DNA of 64,000 bases from Porphyra umbilicalis (GCA_002049455.2 KV918829.1:62001-126000); one strand, 5' to 3'. Shown: positions 32,140 through 42,771, counted from the stretch's first letter. Numbers and translations are program-made. Notes: generated by a model not told the origin, from the sequence alone.

Positions 32140-34060
32140 GAGTGGCGGCGAGTCGAGGTTGCTTCGGAGAGGAACGCGTAGCCTGAAATGTTTTTCATAT
32201 GCGCTTACTGTCGACGCCCCGGTCACACACACAGCGAAAAACGGAACGCCGCAGGTGTCGACGACGACGTGCGTCTCGAGGGTGACGTGGTCATGGGCAA
32301 GGCAGTCGACCCGACCGCTGCCGACGTGGTGCCTGTCGACGCCGACGTCGTGGCCGCCGCCACGACGCACACGGCGAAGCAGACGTTTCACGCGCCGTGG
32401 GGCGCGTTCTCTCCACACTATCGGCGCCACCGTCGTCGCCAATGACGTGCTTGTCGACGCCGAAGTGCTCGTTGACAATGATGTGCGTGTCGACGCCGAC
32501 GTTGTGGCTGCCGCTATGTACACGGTGAAGCAGATGCGGCACGCTCCGTGAAGCGCGTTGTTGGTGCCGCCGTCGTTGACAATGCGGTTCGTGTCGACGC
32601 CGACGTTGTGGCTGCCGCTACGTAAACGGCGAGGCAGACGCGGCACGCGCCGTGGAGCGCGCTGTTGATGCCGCCGTCGTTGGCAATGCGGTGCGTGTTA
32701 ACGCCGAAGTTGTGGCTACCGCTACGTAACCGGCGAGGCAGACGCGGCACGCGCCGTGGAGCGCGCTGTTGATGCCGCCGTCGTTGGCAATGCGGTGCGT
32801 GTTAACGCCGAAGTTGTGGCTACCGCTACGTAACCGGCGAGGCAGACGCGGCACGCGCCGTGGAGCGCGTTGTTGGTGCCGCTGTCGTTGCCAATGACGT
32901 GCTTGTCCACGCCAAAGATGTGGCTGCCGCTACGGACACGGCGGAGCAGACGCGGCACGCGCTGTGGAGCGCGTTGTTGGTGCCGCTGTCGTTGCCAATG
33001 ACGTGCTTGTCGACGCCAAAGATGTGGCTGCCGCTACGGACACGGCGGAGCAGACGCGGCACGCGCCGTGGAGCGCCTTGTTGGTGCCGCCGTCGTTGAC
33101 AATGCGGTGCGTGTCGACGCCGACGTTGTGGCTGCCGCTACGTTAGCGGCGAGGCAGACGCGGAACGCGCCGTGGAGCGCGTTTTTGGTGCCGCCGTCAT
33201 TGACAATGTGGTGCGTGTCGACGCCGACGTTGTGGCTGCCGCTACGTACACGGCGTCTCAGACGCGGCACGCGCCGTGGAGCGCGTTGTTGGTGCCGCCG
33301 TCGTTACCAATGACGTGCTTGTCGACGCCGACGTTGTAGCTGCCGCTACGCACACGGCGGAGCAGACGCGGTACCCGCCGTGGAGCGCGTTGTTGGTGCC
33401 GCCGTCGTTGACAATGCGGTGCGTGTCGACGCCGACGTTGTGGCTGCCGCTACGCACACGGCGAAGCAGTTGCGGCCCGCGCGTGGGACACGTTGCAGGT
33501 GCCGCCGTCGTTGCCAATGCGGTGCGTGACGACACCGACGTTGTAGCTGCCGCTACGTACACGGCGGAGCAGACGCGGCACGCGCCGTGGAGCGCATTGT
33601 TGGTGCCGCTGTCGTTGACAATGCGGTGCGTGTCGACGCCGACGTTGTGGCCGCCGCTACGCGCACGACGCAGAAGACGCGGCACGTGCGTGGGGCACGT
33701 TTTTGGTGCCGCCGTCGTTGCCAGTGACGTGCCTGTCGACGCCGACGTGGTCGTTGACGATGTGGTGCGTGTCGACGCCGACGTGGTCGTTCACATTGCG
33801 GTGCGCGTCGACGCCAACGTGGTCGTTGACAATGTGGTGCGTGTCGACACCGACGTTGTCGCCGCTGCCACGCACACGGCGAAGCAGACGCGGCATGCGT
33901 CGGGGAGAGCATTGTTGGCGCAGCAGTCGTTGCCAATGACGTGCTGGTCGATGCCGACGTGGTCGTTGACAGTGCGGTGTTGTCGATACCGACGTTGTGG
34001 CCGGTGCCACGCACATGGCGAAGCAGACGCGGCGTGCTCCGTGGAGCGCGTTCTCGGCAC
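32140..34060 (+). repeat. 104-bp minisatellite array
   Basis: Regular 104-bp units from at least 32550 to 33694; the landmark around CGTGGAGCGCG recurs exactly every 104 bp at 32550, 32654, 32758 and so on to 33694 (12 occurrences). Each unit carries GTGTCGACGCCGACGTTGTG and CGGAGCAGACGCGG motifs. Flanking stretches (32210-32550 and 33700-34050) are divergent or internally shortened versions, including a block of about 36-48-bp subrepeats at 33740-33860. As 104 is not a multiple of 3, the reading frame rotates each unit, so the long open frames here are by-products rather than a repeat protein. Confidence 0.88.
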
Positions 34061-35240
34061 ACTGTTGGCGCCAACCGCCCCGCTGCCACGGACATCTCCT
34101 CCTCCGTCACCGCCGCCTGCGCCGCAGGCGCCACTCTGGCGTACCGTCGCCTTCGTGTTGCGCGCACCCCGACAAGCGCCTGCGCCGCGTGAAACAGGTC
34201 GAGGACGACAGGGGTGCGGGAAGGGGTCGCGGGCGAAAGCGCTGCGCCCCAGTGTTGACAAGAGAAGGACTGCGGCCATGAACAGCGTCCACCGCGGACC
34301 GCGAAGTGTCGGCCGCCGCCTGCCTCGTCGGCCTGTCACAGCCAGAGGCGGCAAAAGGCTGCAGCCAGCGCCGCTGCCGCTGCGGCCGCCACGCGCCACA
34401 GAAGCGTCCACCACTACACACGCTGCGAGTCGCCGGGCACGACGGCGCGCTCCGACGAGCCGTGGCTGGGGTCGTGCGGCGTCGCTTAGCACAGCACCGA
34501 GTGAGACATTTGTCTCGCGTCGGCAGCCGCGACCCGCGGATGCGGGCAGGACCTCGTCGTCAGCCAGGTCCGGCCGCCGTTCCACAGCATTGAGCCTCGG
34601 CCACGGTGCCCGCTAGATGCACAGTCGGCTTCGATGGTGTCATCACGACGAGGTGACGCATGCCAATCTGAGCGTCCGTCTCTTAGCCATTTACAGTGAA
34701 CTGAAACGAGTAAATCCCACCTTCTTCACCGCTCGAGACCAGCGCCTGATTCTGTCTATCTCTTACGGAGCTCCTGGCTTTTGCGAACACGCCTGTCAAT
34801 CACCACGACGCAGCAGAGAAGAAACAGTCGCACAATCTCGATCGCATCAAAACGAAAGCGACATGCTTGACACACACGTCGGCGTCACTAGCGTCCCAGC
34901 TCGACGCCCCCGGCCGGTGCACCACCGCCAGCCGCACGTGCGTGGCGGTGGCGCGGCAGCGGGACGCGTGCACCTCCCGGACCTCCAACACCTACACGCC
35001 GAGAGGGGTGGGTCGGCGCCGACGAAACAGACGGCGCCGAGGCAATAGACGAGCACAGACGCCCGCGCTCCGGCGCTGCCGTCGCCCCGCCCGCGGCCGT
35101 TGCTGCAGGTGCGCCCACACTCACATGTGTCCGACGGGCCGTCCGCGTCTGACTGGCCGTGCGCGTCCCAACCGGTCGTCCGCGTCCCGCCGGTCGTCCG
35201 CGTCACGCACGGCAGTGACGGTGGCGCACACGCGCCGACG
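34061..35240. other. GC-rich interval between two minisatellites, no gene recognised
   Basis: Continuation of GC-rich sequence with open frames on both strands but no recognisable domain. A short AT-richer stretch at 34660-34880 carries nothing identifiable. I report no gene here. Confidence 0.4.
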
Positions 35241-35860
35241 GTGGCACCACTGATGACGCCACAGTGCGCAGAGGCCAACGAGGTGCTGCACGCGGCCAGC
35301 GCCGACGCCGGCGTCACCGCCCGCCGCGTCGCCAACCAGGTGCAGCACACGGCCGGCGTCAACGCCGACGAGTAGCGCAACCCGTTTCGGCGACTGTGCG
35401 TCGCTGACGCAGTCGCCAAGACGGCAGCGTCGACGGCGCTGTCCACGGCGCCGACGCGGGCGCCGCCGACGCCGGCGTCACCGCCCGTAGCGTCGTCAAC
35501 CAGGTGCAGCACACGGCCAGCGCCAACGCCGACGAGTAGCGCAACCCGTGTCGCCGACAGTGCGTCGCGGACGTGGTCGCCAACACGGCAGCGTCGACGG
35601 CGTTGTCCACCGCGCCGACGCGGACGCCGCCGACGCCGGCGTCACCGCCCGCCGCGTCGCCAACCAGGTGCGGCACGCGGCCAGCACCAGCGCCGACGAG
35701 AAGCGCAAACCCGTTTCGCCGACTGTGCGTCGCGGACGCGATCGCCAAGACGGCAGCGTCGACGGCGTTGTCCACCGCGCCGACGCGGACGCCACCGACG
35801 CCGGCGTCACCGCCCGCCGCGTTGCTAACGAGCACCAGCAGGCAGAGCAACCGAGTTAGA
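35240..35860 (+). repeat. 164-bp minisatellite, about four units
   Basis: The landmark GACGCCGGCGTCACCGCCCG occurs at 35304, 35468, 35632 and 35797, giving a period of 164-165 bp. Units also share GACGGCAGCGTCGACGGCG and GCCAACCAGGTGC. The array ends against the 3' end of the SET-domain gene. Open frames through it are not supported as protein because they include stops at equivalent positions in different units. Confidence 0.82.
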
Positions 35861-36323
35861 CACGCCAGTCATCGAGACTGTACCCACAATCGAAAAACGG
35901 TTCCTTGCCCGGCACCAAGTCCCGGGCAGCAATGAACCCCACGCGTATGTACCCACAAACGCTGAGCAGCTTCGGCGTGAGGTTGGCCCCGTCCCGTTTG
36001 TGGTTGATGTATCGCAGGCTGCCGCCGACGCGTGTCGCGTCAAGCACGAGTGTGCGGGTCAGCGTGTTCAAGAATCTGACCCCGATTGCGTCATACACTC
36101 TGCCGCGAGCGTGCGCATCGGCGTGAGGGAACAGCTCGCCCACGTACTCGCCGATATAGTCACCAGCCGCCGCGCCCTCAGCTGCAAATACGCCGAAGCC
36201 GTGTGCCTTTGAGCGTCCAAGCACGACGCGCACACGCGAACCGACCTGGACTTGTACGTTTGGGCAGCGCCGGCTGCCGGCGACTCCACCGGCGACTGGG
36301 TCGACAGCCGGCAACAGGACTGT
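35856..36323 (-). pseudogene. EZH-like SET domain protein, 5'-truncated by copia
   Basis: The C-terminal SET domain of a histone-lysine methyltransferase most like the Enhancer-of-zeste (EZH) class. It reads SRVRVVLGRSKAHGFGVFAA, then GDYIGEYVGEL, RGRVYDAIGVRFLNTL, VLDATRVGGSLRYINHKRDGAN, GYIRVGFIAARDLVPG and EPFFDCGYSLDDW, ending at TAA 35856-35858. Two changes from the consensus are notable: NHS is NHK, and FFDYRY is FFDCGY, which removes a Tyr usually placed in the active-site channel. There is no ATG before the LTR: the frame runs open up to 36323, where the copia 3' LTR begins, so the N-terminal part of the gene is missing. No matching exon is found beyond the element. I infer a truncated, probably non-functional gene. 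Confidence 0.82.
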
Positions 36324-36867
36324 TGTTGAAATGCAGTGGGGATAGGGGATGGGGGACCACGGTGAAGTGGTTGAGTGGCTTGAGCTTGTGTGTATGTGTG
36401 CGAACGTGCTTTGTTGGTTGTCTCTCCAAAGCGCCCCTCATCCCATCAAGGGCACTCCTCAAGTAGTCCAAGTCGGAGCACTCAAGCCCACCACGCAGCC
36501 CAAGCAGCTCGCCCGCGCACGCGCCCGCCCACACTCTAAATCAAAACGCTCACCAAATCAAAGCATCAGGGATCAAAGCAAAGCCCACGCAAATCAAAGC
36601 ATCAGAAGCGCAAGAACAAAAAATGTGAAATCGCAAAGATTTCACTCAAAATCGCACGGGTACAAATGTCGAATGCACCAGCGGTCACCAAACCGCGAGG
36701 AAGTCGCATGGGTAGCCTAGTGGGAAGTAGGCACCCACTCTCATTAGGCGTGACCTTCGGGTCGCGTCCGGGAGTCGGGGGTTTGAACCCTGTTAATACC
36801 TGGTTTCTTGAATTTTGCTTTTTACAGCAGGAGGGCTTACAGCGGCGTTGAGCATGACGTTCCAAAA
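36324..36867 (-). repeat. 3' LTR of copia copy 2
   Basis: A 544-bp LTR adjoining the truncated SET gene. The tRNA-like segment is on the plus strand at 36710-36800, with a C-to-T change inside the B box (GGTTTGAACCC). Confidence 0.92.
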
Positions 36868-37032
36868 CGCCCCCTTGCTTGACGCCGCCTGACTGGTGAC
36901 CGCTCTTGAAGTACTTGTCGAAAAGTAAATCCGCCTAGAATCATGACCCCCCAAATCCGATGCCGCCCGTCATGGCCGCGTTGGAGGAGCAATGTACTTA
37001 CATCCGGATGTACTTACGGCGCGTAGTTGAAG

Positions 37033-40000
37033 TCAACACATCCCCATTGTCTTGACATGCTTGTCGTGTTTGATCTTGGCGAGCTCCTTCGTCATCGGAT
37101 CTGCCGCCATCTCGTCCGATGGGCAGTGCTCGAGGATGACCTTGTCCGTCGTGATCGCATCCCGCACAAAGTGGTAGCGAATGTCGATGTGCTTGGTGCG
37201 CTTGTGCTCGACGGGATTCTTGGCGAAGTCGATGCAGCCGCTGTTGTCGACCTTGATGTTAACAGGCCCAACCAAGCTGTCCGACTGCGTCACGAGCATG
37301 TTGACGCGTTGGATGAGCTTGTCGAGCCAAACAGCTTCCTTGCTGGCCTCGCAAATAGCCATGTACTCCGCCTCCATGGTAGATAGCGCCACCGTCTTCT
37401 GCAACCTCGAAGCCCAGCTGACGGCCGCCCCGCCAAAGATGAACATGAAGCCCGTCGTAGACCGTCGCGTCTCGTTGTCACCTGCCCAGTCGGCATCGCT
37501 GAAACCTTGGAGGATGCCCGACGCGGACTTGTTGTAGACCAGGCCCTTGTCGACAGACCCCTTGACATATCGGAGGACGCGCTTCACAGCCGCCCAGTGC
37601 TCCTTCCCGTAGCCCGACACGAAAAGGCTTAGCATGCCGACCGCAAAGGCGAGATCAGGACGCGTCCCGACCATCAGGTACATCAGGCTTCCGACGGCCT
37701 CGCGATAAGGAAGAGACTCGTCGCTCTTCTCCGACTTAGCCAGCTGCAGCCCGACCTCCAACGGAGTCGCGATCGGGTTGCACTCCGCCATACCGAACTT
37801 CTCGAGCACTTGTCCCGCGTCCTTGCCCTGCGACAGCTTGAGGGTGCCCAACGTCTTGTCACGGCTGATCTCTAGCCCGAGGAAGACATTGGCCTCGCCC
37901 AGGTCCTTCATCTCAGAGCGCTTGCGAAGCGCCTTCTTGATTTTGTTAATCGCCTCCATGCTTGTCCCGACCAGAAGAAGATCGTCGACGTACACCAGGA
38001 CGATGATGATCTCACCGTCATCCATCTGGAGGTAGAGGCAGGCATCCGGGTCGATGTTGTCAAACCCTTGCGACTTGAGGAAGGCGTTGAGCTTGGCGTA
38101 CCACATCTCGGGGGCTTGCTTAAGCCCATACAGCGCTTGGAGAAGACGGCACACCTTGTCCGGATACGTGGGATCGACGTATCCCTCCGGCTGTTCCATG
38201 TAGACCTCCTCGTCAAGGTCGCCGTTCAGGAAGGCCATCTTGACGTCCATCTGATGCAGCTCCCACCCGTTCGCCGCCGTCATCGCCAGGATGCATCGGA
38301 TGGTAGTGAACTTGGCCACCGGCGCAAACGTCTCGTTGAAGTCAAGCCCCTTGATCTGCCGATTGCCCATAAAGCACAGGCGCGCCTTGTGCCGCGTCGT
38401 GTTGTTCCCGACCTTGTCCAGCTCGTCCTTGACCTTGTAAACCCACTTGCCCTTGAGCACGCGTCGGCCGACCGGGCGATCCGTCAAACGCCATGTCTTG
38501 TTCTTGCGGATAGAGTCCATCTCCTGGTCCATTGCGGCCCGCCACTTGGTCGACTCTTGTCCTTGAACTGCTTGCCCATACGTCATGGGAGCCTCGTGAG
38601 AAACGAGGCTCACTGCACGCCAGTACTCAACCGGCGGCCTCCGCGATCTGCCGCTCCGACGCAGCGTGTCTTGAGATCCGGCAGAACCTTGATTGTCGTC
38701 TGCCGATTGGTCCGAGCCATCATCTTGCTGGTCGTCTCCGCCGTCATCTTCAGCGTCGACGTCTTGGTCGTCTTCAGCGTCGACGTCTTGGTCGTCGCTG
38801 CCGGCATCCAAGCCCGTCTCGCCTTCCACGACTTCGTCCACGGGTGCGTCCTCTGGAACATCTGCAACCTTGCTTGAGTTGTTTTCGGAGAAAACGACGC
38901 TTCGCGCCTTGACGACCTTGCCGTCGTCGAGGATGACCTTGTACGCCTTGCTGCCGTCGGGATAGCCCACGAAAATGCCCTTTGCCGCCTTGTCTCCGAA
39001 TTTGGCATCGACGTGGCTCTTGTGCAGTACCACCCAGCATGTTGACCCAAACACCCGCATGTGGCTTACGTCGGGCTTGTTCCCGGTCCATAGCTCATGA
39101 GGCGTCTTGCCTACGGGAAGCGCACGGCTGGTGACGCGGTTCTTGATGTAGACCGCCGTCTTGATGGCATCCGCCCAAAGATCCTGGTCGACGTCCTTGT
39201 GTCGCATCATGGTGCGTGCCATCTCCACGAGAACACGGTTGAGTCGCTCAGCAACCCCGTTCTTCTGCGGCGTGTCGGGCACCGTCGTCTGGTGCGTCGT
39301 GCCGTTCTCATCGTGAAGTGCCTTGAATGCGGACGACACGTACTCGCCGCCGTTGTCGGACCGGAGCACCTTGATCTTGTTGCTGGTGTGCAGCTGTGCC
39401 TTAGTCAGCCACTTCTTGTACTCCGCGAGAAGATCGCTCTTCTTGTGCAGGAAGACCACGTCCGTCCAGCGGGAGAAGTTGTCGGTGAACGTGCCGAGGT
39501 AGAGCGCTCCGCCGCGAGAGGGTTCTGACATAGGTCCACCGAGGTCCGAGTGCACGAGCTGGAGCTGCCTGGTCACACGAATGCCTCTTGCTGTAGGCAT
39601 AGGCGTCATTGCCGCCTTGCCGTACACGCACGGCTCGCAGATGTCCTTGACCACCATGGAAGTGCACTTGAGTCCGTCTACGTCCTTGTTCTTGATCATC
39701 CTCTTGACGCCGGCCACGTTCACGTGGCCAAGACGCTCATGCCATAGCTGCAGAGAGGCCACCGCAGCAACATCCGACATAGGGGCCATGTCCAGGTGGT
39801 AGAGCCCGTTCTTACGCGTGCCGCAAGCAGCAATCTTCTCGTTCATCTTGATGATGGACATACCGCGCTTGAACGACACTTCCGCCCCGCGTTCCTCCAT
39901 CATGCCGACCAACATGAGGTTGAAGCCCATAGTAGGAACATGGAGCACATTCTCCAGCTTGATCTTGCGCGTCTTGCCTTGAACGATGACGTTGAGGACG

Positions 40001-40983
40001 ACTGTTTTGACGCCCGCCGTGGCCACGGACCCCTTGTCACCCATCGTGACGCTCCGTCCCGTGGTCGTCTTGTAGTCATCGAAGCACGCACGCATCCAGC
40101 ACATGTGTGCAGACGCCGCAGAGTCGACAAGCCACGACTTGGAAATGTCATCGTTGTCATCCGCGTTGCCAACGAGACAGATGGCTTCGTCGCTGTCGCT
40201 ACCGTCATCAGCCGCAATCGCGGCCACCTTGTCCTGTCTCTGCTTCTTGGCCTTGAGCTCTGGGCAATCATGAGCGATGTGCCCAAACTTGTGGCAGTAG
40301 TAGCACTCGATCTTGGAAAGGTCACCACGGCGGCCTTGACCTCGATAGTTGGCGCCGACGAGTGCCATGTCACCAATGCGCTTGATCGCCGGTGACTTGT
40401 CCGCCTGACGCCGCTCCTCCTGAAGCAAGCGGCTCTTGACAAAGTCGAGGCTTAGCTCGACCTCGCCCTTGGCGTCTAGAGCCACCAGCAGGTTCTCATA
40501 CTTTGACGTCAGCCCGTTGAGAACGCTCATGGCGACATCCATCTCCGTCACCTCGCCGCCCATGGCCTTGAGGTTCTCGCCGAGGTTGCGCACGCGGTTG
40601 GTATAGCCCAGCATGCCCTCGCCGACGTTCATCGCGACGGTGTAGAATTCGCGTCGCGCCTTCATCTTGTTCATCAAACTCTTGCGCTGGAAGACGCCTT
40701 GCAGGGTCGACCACATTCCCGCCGTCGTCTTGCACCCCGACACGTGCTCGAGCTGCTCAGACCCAAGGGTGAGCCCGATGATGGCGCTCGCCTTCGTGTC
40801 TCGGCGCTTCCACACCGCCAACTCGCGGGTCTCCGCGTCCGTCAGCTTGCCGTCTTCGTCAAGCATGTCGTCCAGATTGCGCAGCGCCAGGATCATCTTG
40901 ATCTGCTGGCGCCACTCGTGGAAGTTCGTCTCCGTCAACTTGTCAATCTTGATGCTGCCCATGCCGGCAGCGCCACCGTCCAT
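37033..40983 (-). CDS. copia gag-pol polyprotein, copy 2 (intact)
   Basis: An uninterrupted 1316-residue polyprotein from ATG 40983, expected to yield Gag, aspartic protease, integrase, reverse transcriptase and RNase H by self-cleavage. Domain order and motifs are as in copy 1: CCHC knuckle near residue 227, protease VDSAASAHM near 286, integrase HHCC from about 412, DDE core about 477-590, RT YVDD near 997, RNase H DADWAGD near 1163 and STMEAEYMA near 1200. An acidic DDQDVDAEDD-type linker with a duplicated unit lies between integrase and RT. Gag and Pol share one frame, as in most copia elements. With all catalytic motifs present and LTRs about 99% alike, it may be competent for transposition; that is inference. 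Confidence 0.96.
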   Translation of the reverse strand: MDGGAAGMGSIKIDKLTETNFHEWRQQIKMILALRNLDDMLDEDGKLTDAETRELAVWKRRDTKASAIIGLTLGSEQLEHVSGCKTTAGMWSTLQGVFQRKSLMNKMKARREFYTVAMNVGEGMLGYTNRVRNLGENLKAMGGEVTEMDVAMSVLNGLTSKYENLLVALDAKGEVELSLDFVKSRLLQEERRQADKSPAIKRIGDMALVGANYRGQGRRGDLSKIECYYCHKFGHIAHDCPELKAKKQRQDKVAAIAADDGSDSDEAICLVGNADDNDDISKSWLVDSAASAHMCWMRACFDDYKTTTGRSVTMGDKGSVATAGVKTVVLNVIVQGKTRKIKLENVLHVPTMGFNLMLVGMMEERGAEVSFKRGMSIIKMNEKIAACGTRKNGLYHLDMAPMSDVAAVASLQLWHERLGHVNVAGVKRMIKNKDVDGLKCTSMVVKDICEPCVYGKAAMTPMPTARGIRVTRQLQLVHSDLGGPMSEPSRGGALYLGTFTDNFSRWTDVVFLHKKSDLLAEYKKWLTKAQLHTSNKIKVLRSDNGGEYVSSAFKALHDENGTTHQTTVPDTPQKNGVAERLNRVLVEMARTMMRHKDVDQDLWADAIKTAVYIKNRVTSRALPVGKTPHELWTGNKPDVSHMRVFGSTCWVVLHKSHVDAKFGDKAAKGIFVGYPDGSKAYKVILDDGKVVKARSVVFSENNSSKVADVPEDAPVDEVVEGETGLDAGSDDQDVDAEDDQDVDAEDDGGDDQQDDGSDQSADDNQGSAGSQDTLRRSGRSRRPPVEYWRAVSLVSHEAPMTYGQAVQGQESTKWRAAMDQEMDSIRKNKTWRLTDRPVGRRVLKGKWVYKVKDELDKVGNNTTRHKARLCFMGNRQIKGLDFNETFAPVAKFTTIRCILAMTAANGWELHQMDVKMAFLNGDLDEEVYMEQPEGYVDPTYPDKVCRLLQALYGLKQAPEMWYAKLNAFLKSQGFDNIDPDACLYLQMDDGEIIIVLVYVDDLLLVGTSMEAINKIKKALRKRSEMKDLGEANVFLGLEISRDKTLGTLKLSQGKDAGQVLEKFGMAECNPIATPLEVGLQLAKSEKSDESLPYREAVGSLMYLMVGTRPDLAFAVGMLSLFVSGYGKEHWAAVKRVLRYVKGSVDKGLVYNKSASGILQGFSDADWAGDNETRRSTTGFMFIFGGAAVSWASRLQKTVALSTMEAEYMAICEASKEAVWLDKLIQRVNMLVTQSDSLVGPVNIKVDNSGCIDFAKNPVEHKRTKHIDIRYHFVRDAITTDKVILEHCPSDEMAADPMTKELAKIKHDKHVKTMGMC

Positions 40984-41147
40984 GATGCCTGCTGGTCGTA
41001 GCGCTTCCCGATCTTGCCGAACCTTGCGCCTTGACCGTCACGTCCTTGAACCACCTTGCACTCGTCTTCTTCGCACTTGTCGCGACCGCCGCGACGCCGT
41101 CTGGCACACCTTGCCCTTGTCACAGCCCCGGCTCTGGGCCCATAACC

Positions 41148-41691
41148 TGTTGAAACGCAGTGGGGATAGGGGATGGGGGACCACGGTGAAGTGGTTGAGT
41201 GGCTTGAGCTTGTGTGTATGTGTGCGAACGTGCTTTGTTGGTTGTCTCTCCAAAGCGCCCCTCATCCCATCAAGGGCACTCCTCAAGTAGTCCAAGTCGG
41301 AGCACTCAAGCCCACCACGCAGCCCAAGCAGCTCGCCCGCGCACGCGCCCGCCCACACTCTAAATCAAAACGCTCACCAAATCAAAGCATCAGGGATCAA
41401 AGCAAAGCCCACGCAAATCAAAGCATCAGAAGCGCAAGAACAAAAAAAGTGAAATCGCAAAGATTTCACTCAAAATCGCACGGGTACAAATGTCGAATGC
41501 ACCAGCGGTCACCAAACCGCGAGGAAGTCGCATGGGTAGCCTAGTGGGAAGTAGGCACCCACTCTCATTAGGCGTGACCTTCGGGTCGCGTCCGGGAGTC
41601 GGGGGTTCGAACCCTGTCAATACCTGGTTTCTTGAATTTTGCTTTTTACAGCAGGAGGGCTTACAGCGGCGTTGAGCATGACGTTCCAACA
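41148..41691 (-). repeat. 5' LTR of copia copy 2
   Basis: A 544-bp LTR with intact TG...CA ends. The interior next to it (41147 downwards) gives GGTTATGGGCCCAGAGCC as primer-binding region. The tRNA-like segment is at 41534-41624 on the plus strand. Confidence 0.92.
41534..41624 (+). other. tRNA-like sequence with pol III A and B boxes inside the copia LTR
   Basis: A 91-nt stretch antisense to the element: A box TAGCCTAGTGG (41537-41547) and B box GGTTCGAACCC (41604-41614) match the pol III consensus. A D-arm-like GCC...GGC pairing is present, and a long-variable-arm-like hairpin (GTGACC-TTCG-GGTCGC) suggests descent from a class II (Leu/Ser-type) tRNA. The anticodon stem and T stem pair poorly, so it is not a functional tRNA. 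The same segment is in all four LTRs (22464-22554, 27288-27378, 36710-36800, 41534-41624). It is either a captured tRNA/SINE or an internal pol III promoter. Confidence 0.65.
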
Positions 41692-42200
41692 GGGGCGGCG
41701 GCGATGGGCGGGGGCGGGGGGGGCGAGTGGCGACGACGTTCGGTGGTGGCCGCGCGGGCGGCGGCAACGGTTGGCGGGGGTGGCGGCGATGGGCGGGGGC
41801 GGGGGGGGCGAGCCGCGACGACGGTCGGTGGTGGCCGCGCGGGCGGCGGCAACGGTTGGCGGGGGCGGCGGCCATGGGCGGGGGCGGGGTGGGCGAGCGG
41901 CGACGACGGTCGGTGGTGGCCGCGCGGGCGGCGGCAACGGTTGGCGGGGGCGGCGGCGATGGGCGGGGGCGGGGGGGGCGAGCGGCGGTCGTGGTCGGTG
42001 GCGTGGGCGCGGGTGGCGGCAACGGTCGGCTTGGGCGGCGTCGAAAGCGGCCGGTGCGGGGGGCGGCGGCGATCGGCGGGGGCGGGGGGGCGGACGGCGA
42101 CGACGGGGACGGTAGCGTGGGTGGCTGCGGCGGTCGGTGGCGGTGACGCGGGTGGCGGCAACGGTCGGCGGGGGCGGCGGTGACGTGGGGGCGGCGGCGG
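41692..42200 (+). repeat. 85-bp GC-rich minisatellite abutting the LTR
   Basis: Units recur every 85 bp; ATGGGCGGGGGCGG occurs near 41704, 41789, 41874 and 41959. Each unit also has GGTCGGTGGTGGCCGCGCGG and GGCGGCAACGGTTGGCG. Later units degenerate toward 42200. The array begins exactly at the LTR end, and the strong G-strand bias favours G-quadruplexes. Pro/Arg-rich frames on the minus strand are not credible proteins. Confidence 0.8.
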
Positions 42201-42771
42201 GGGTGCCGGTGTGCGCGGGTGGCGTGGTTGGGGGGCAGTACGCGCGCGCGCGGGACGCGGTGGTGGGTGGTAGAGAGGGCGGTATATCTGGCCGCCCAGC
42301 TGTCTGTGTTGTGTGGGCTGTGGGTTTCTGTGGGGGTGTGGCGGTTGTCAGGGGTGCCCTGGGGTGCTGTCAAGGGTGGAGGGCTCTGCTCAGTTCACTA
42401 CGTGGCCGCAGGTGCGGCCATTTGGCGACCGGGCGCGGGACTGTGGCCCGGCCCCGCCTCGTGTGCCCGCACGAGCGCTCCGATCCAGTTGTTTTACCAG
42501 TGTCGGTGCGATCGCGCCGCGCGTCCGACAGGCCCGCAAGCGCGTTCGGCCACACGCCACCGCACGAGAGATACGTGACACACTTCAACGATCCGGGCTC
42601 TGGGGTCGAGATGGCATGCGGCCGTCCAGTTCCGAGAGGTACAATATTCCATCCGTGGGTGGCTGTCGAAACACAAATATGATAAATTGGGCAATCTGAG
42701 GACAATATGAACTGCCACTTGTCACTCATTTAACCCCGTGAAACCGCGATGGACCAATCAGAGCACAGAAC
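42201..42771. other. Intergenic, no gene recognised
   Basis: GC-rich then mixed sequence. No protein-like frame, RNA gene or repeat boundary recognised. Confidence 0.4.

Larger units (their letters stand above)
36324..41691 (-). mobile_element. Ty1/copia LTR retrotransposon, copy 2 (coding-intact)
   Basis: The same family and exactly the same length (5368 bp) as copy 1, on the minus strand: 5' LTR 41148-41691, 3' LTR 36324-36867, uninterrupted gag-pol. By eye the LTRs differ at about five positions. The last bases of the 3' LTR in this orientation carry a C-to-A change. Unlike copy 1 there is no matching target duplication: the flank is ACTGT on the SET-gene side and GGGGC on the minisatellite side. 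That suggests recombination or deletion after insertion. Confidence 0.95.

Noticed and set aside
33276-34616. 446-codon frame through the 104-bp array
   Set aside because: The repeat length rotates the frame every unit, so no repeated peptide results; absence of stops follows from GC-rich composition.
41426-42373. Minus-strand Pro-rich frame entering the copia LTR
   Set aside because: Made of the 85-bp minisatellite and LTR sequence; no start or domain of its own.
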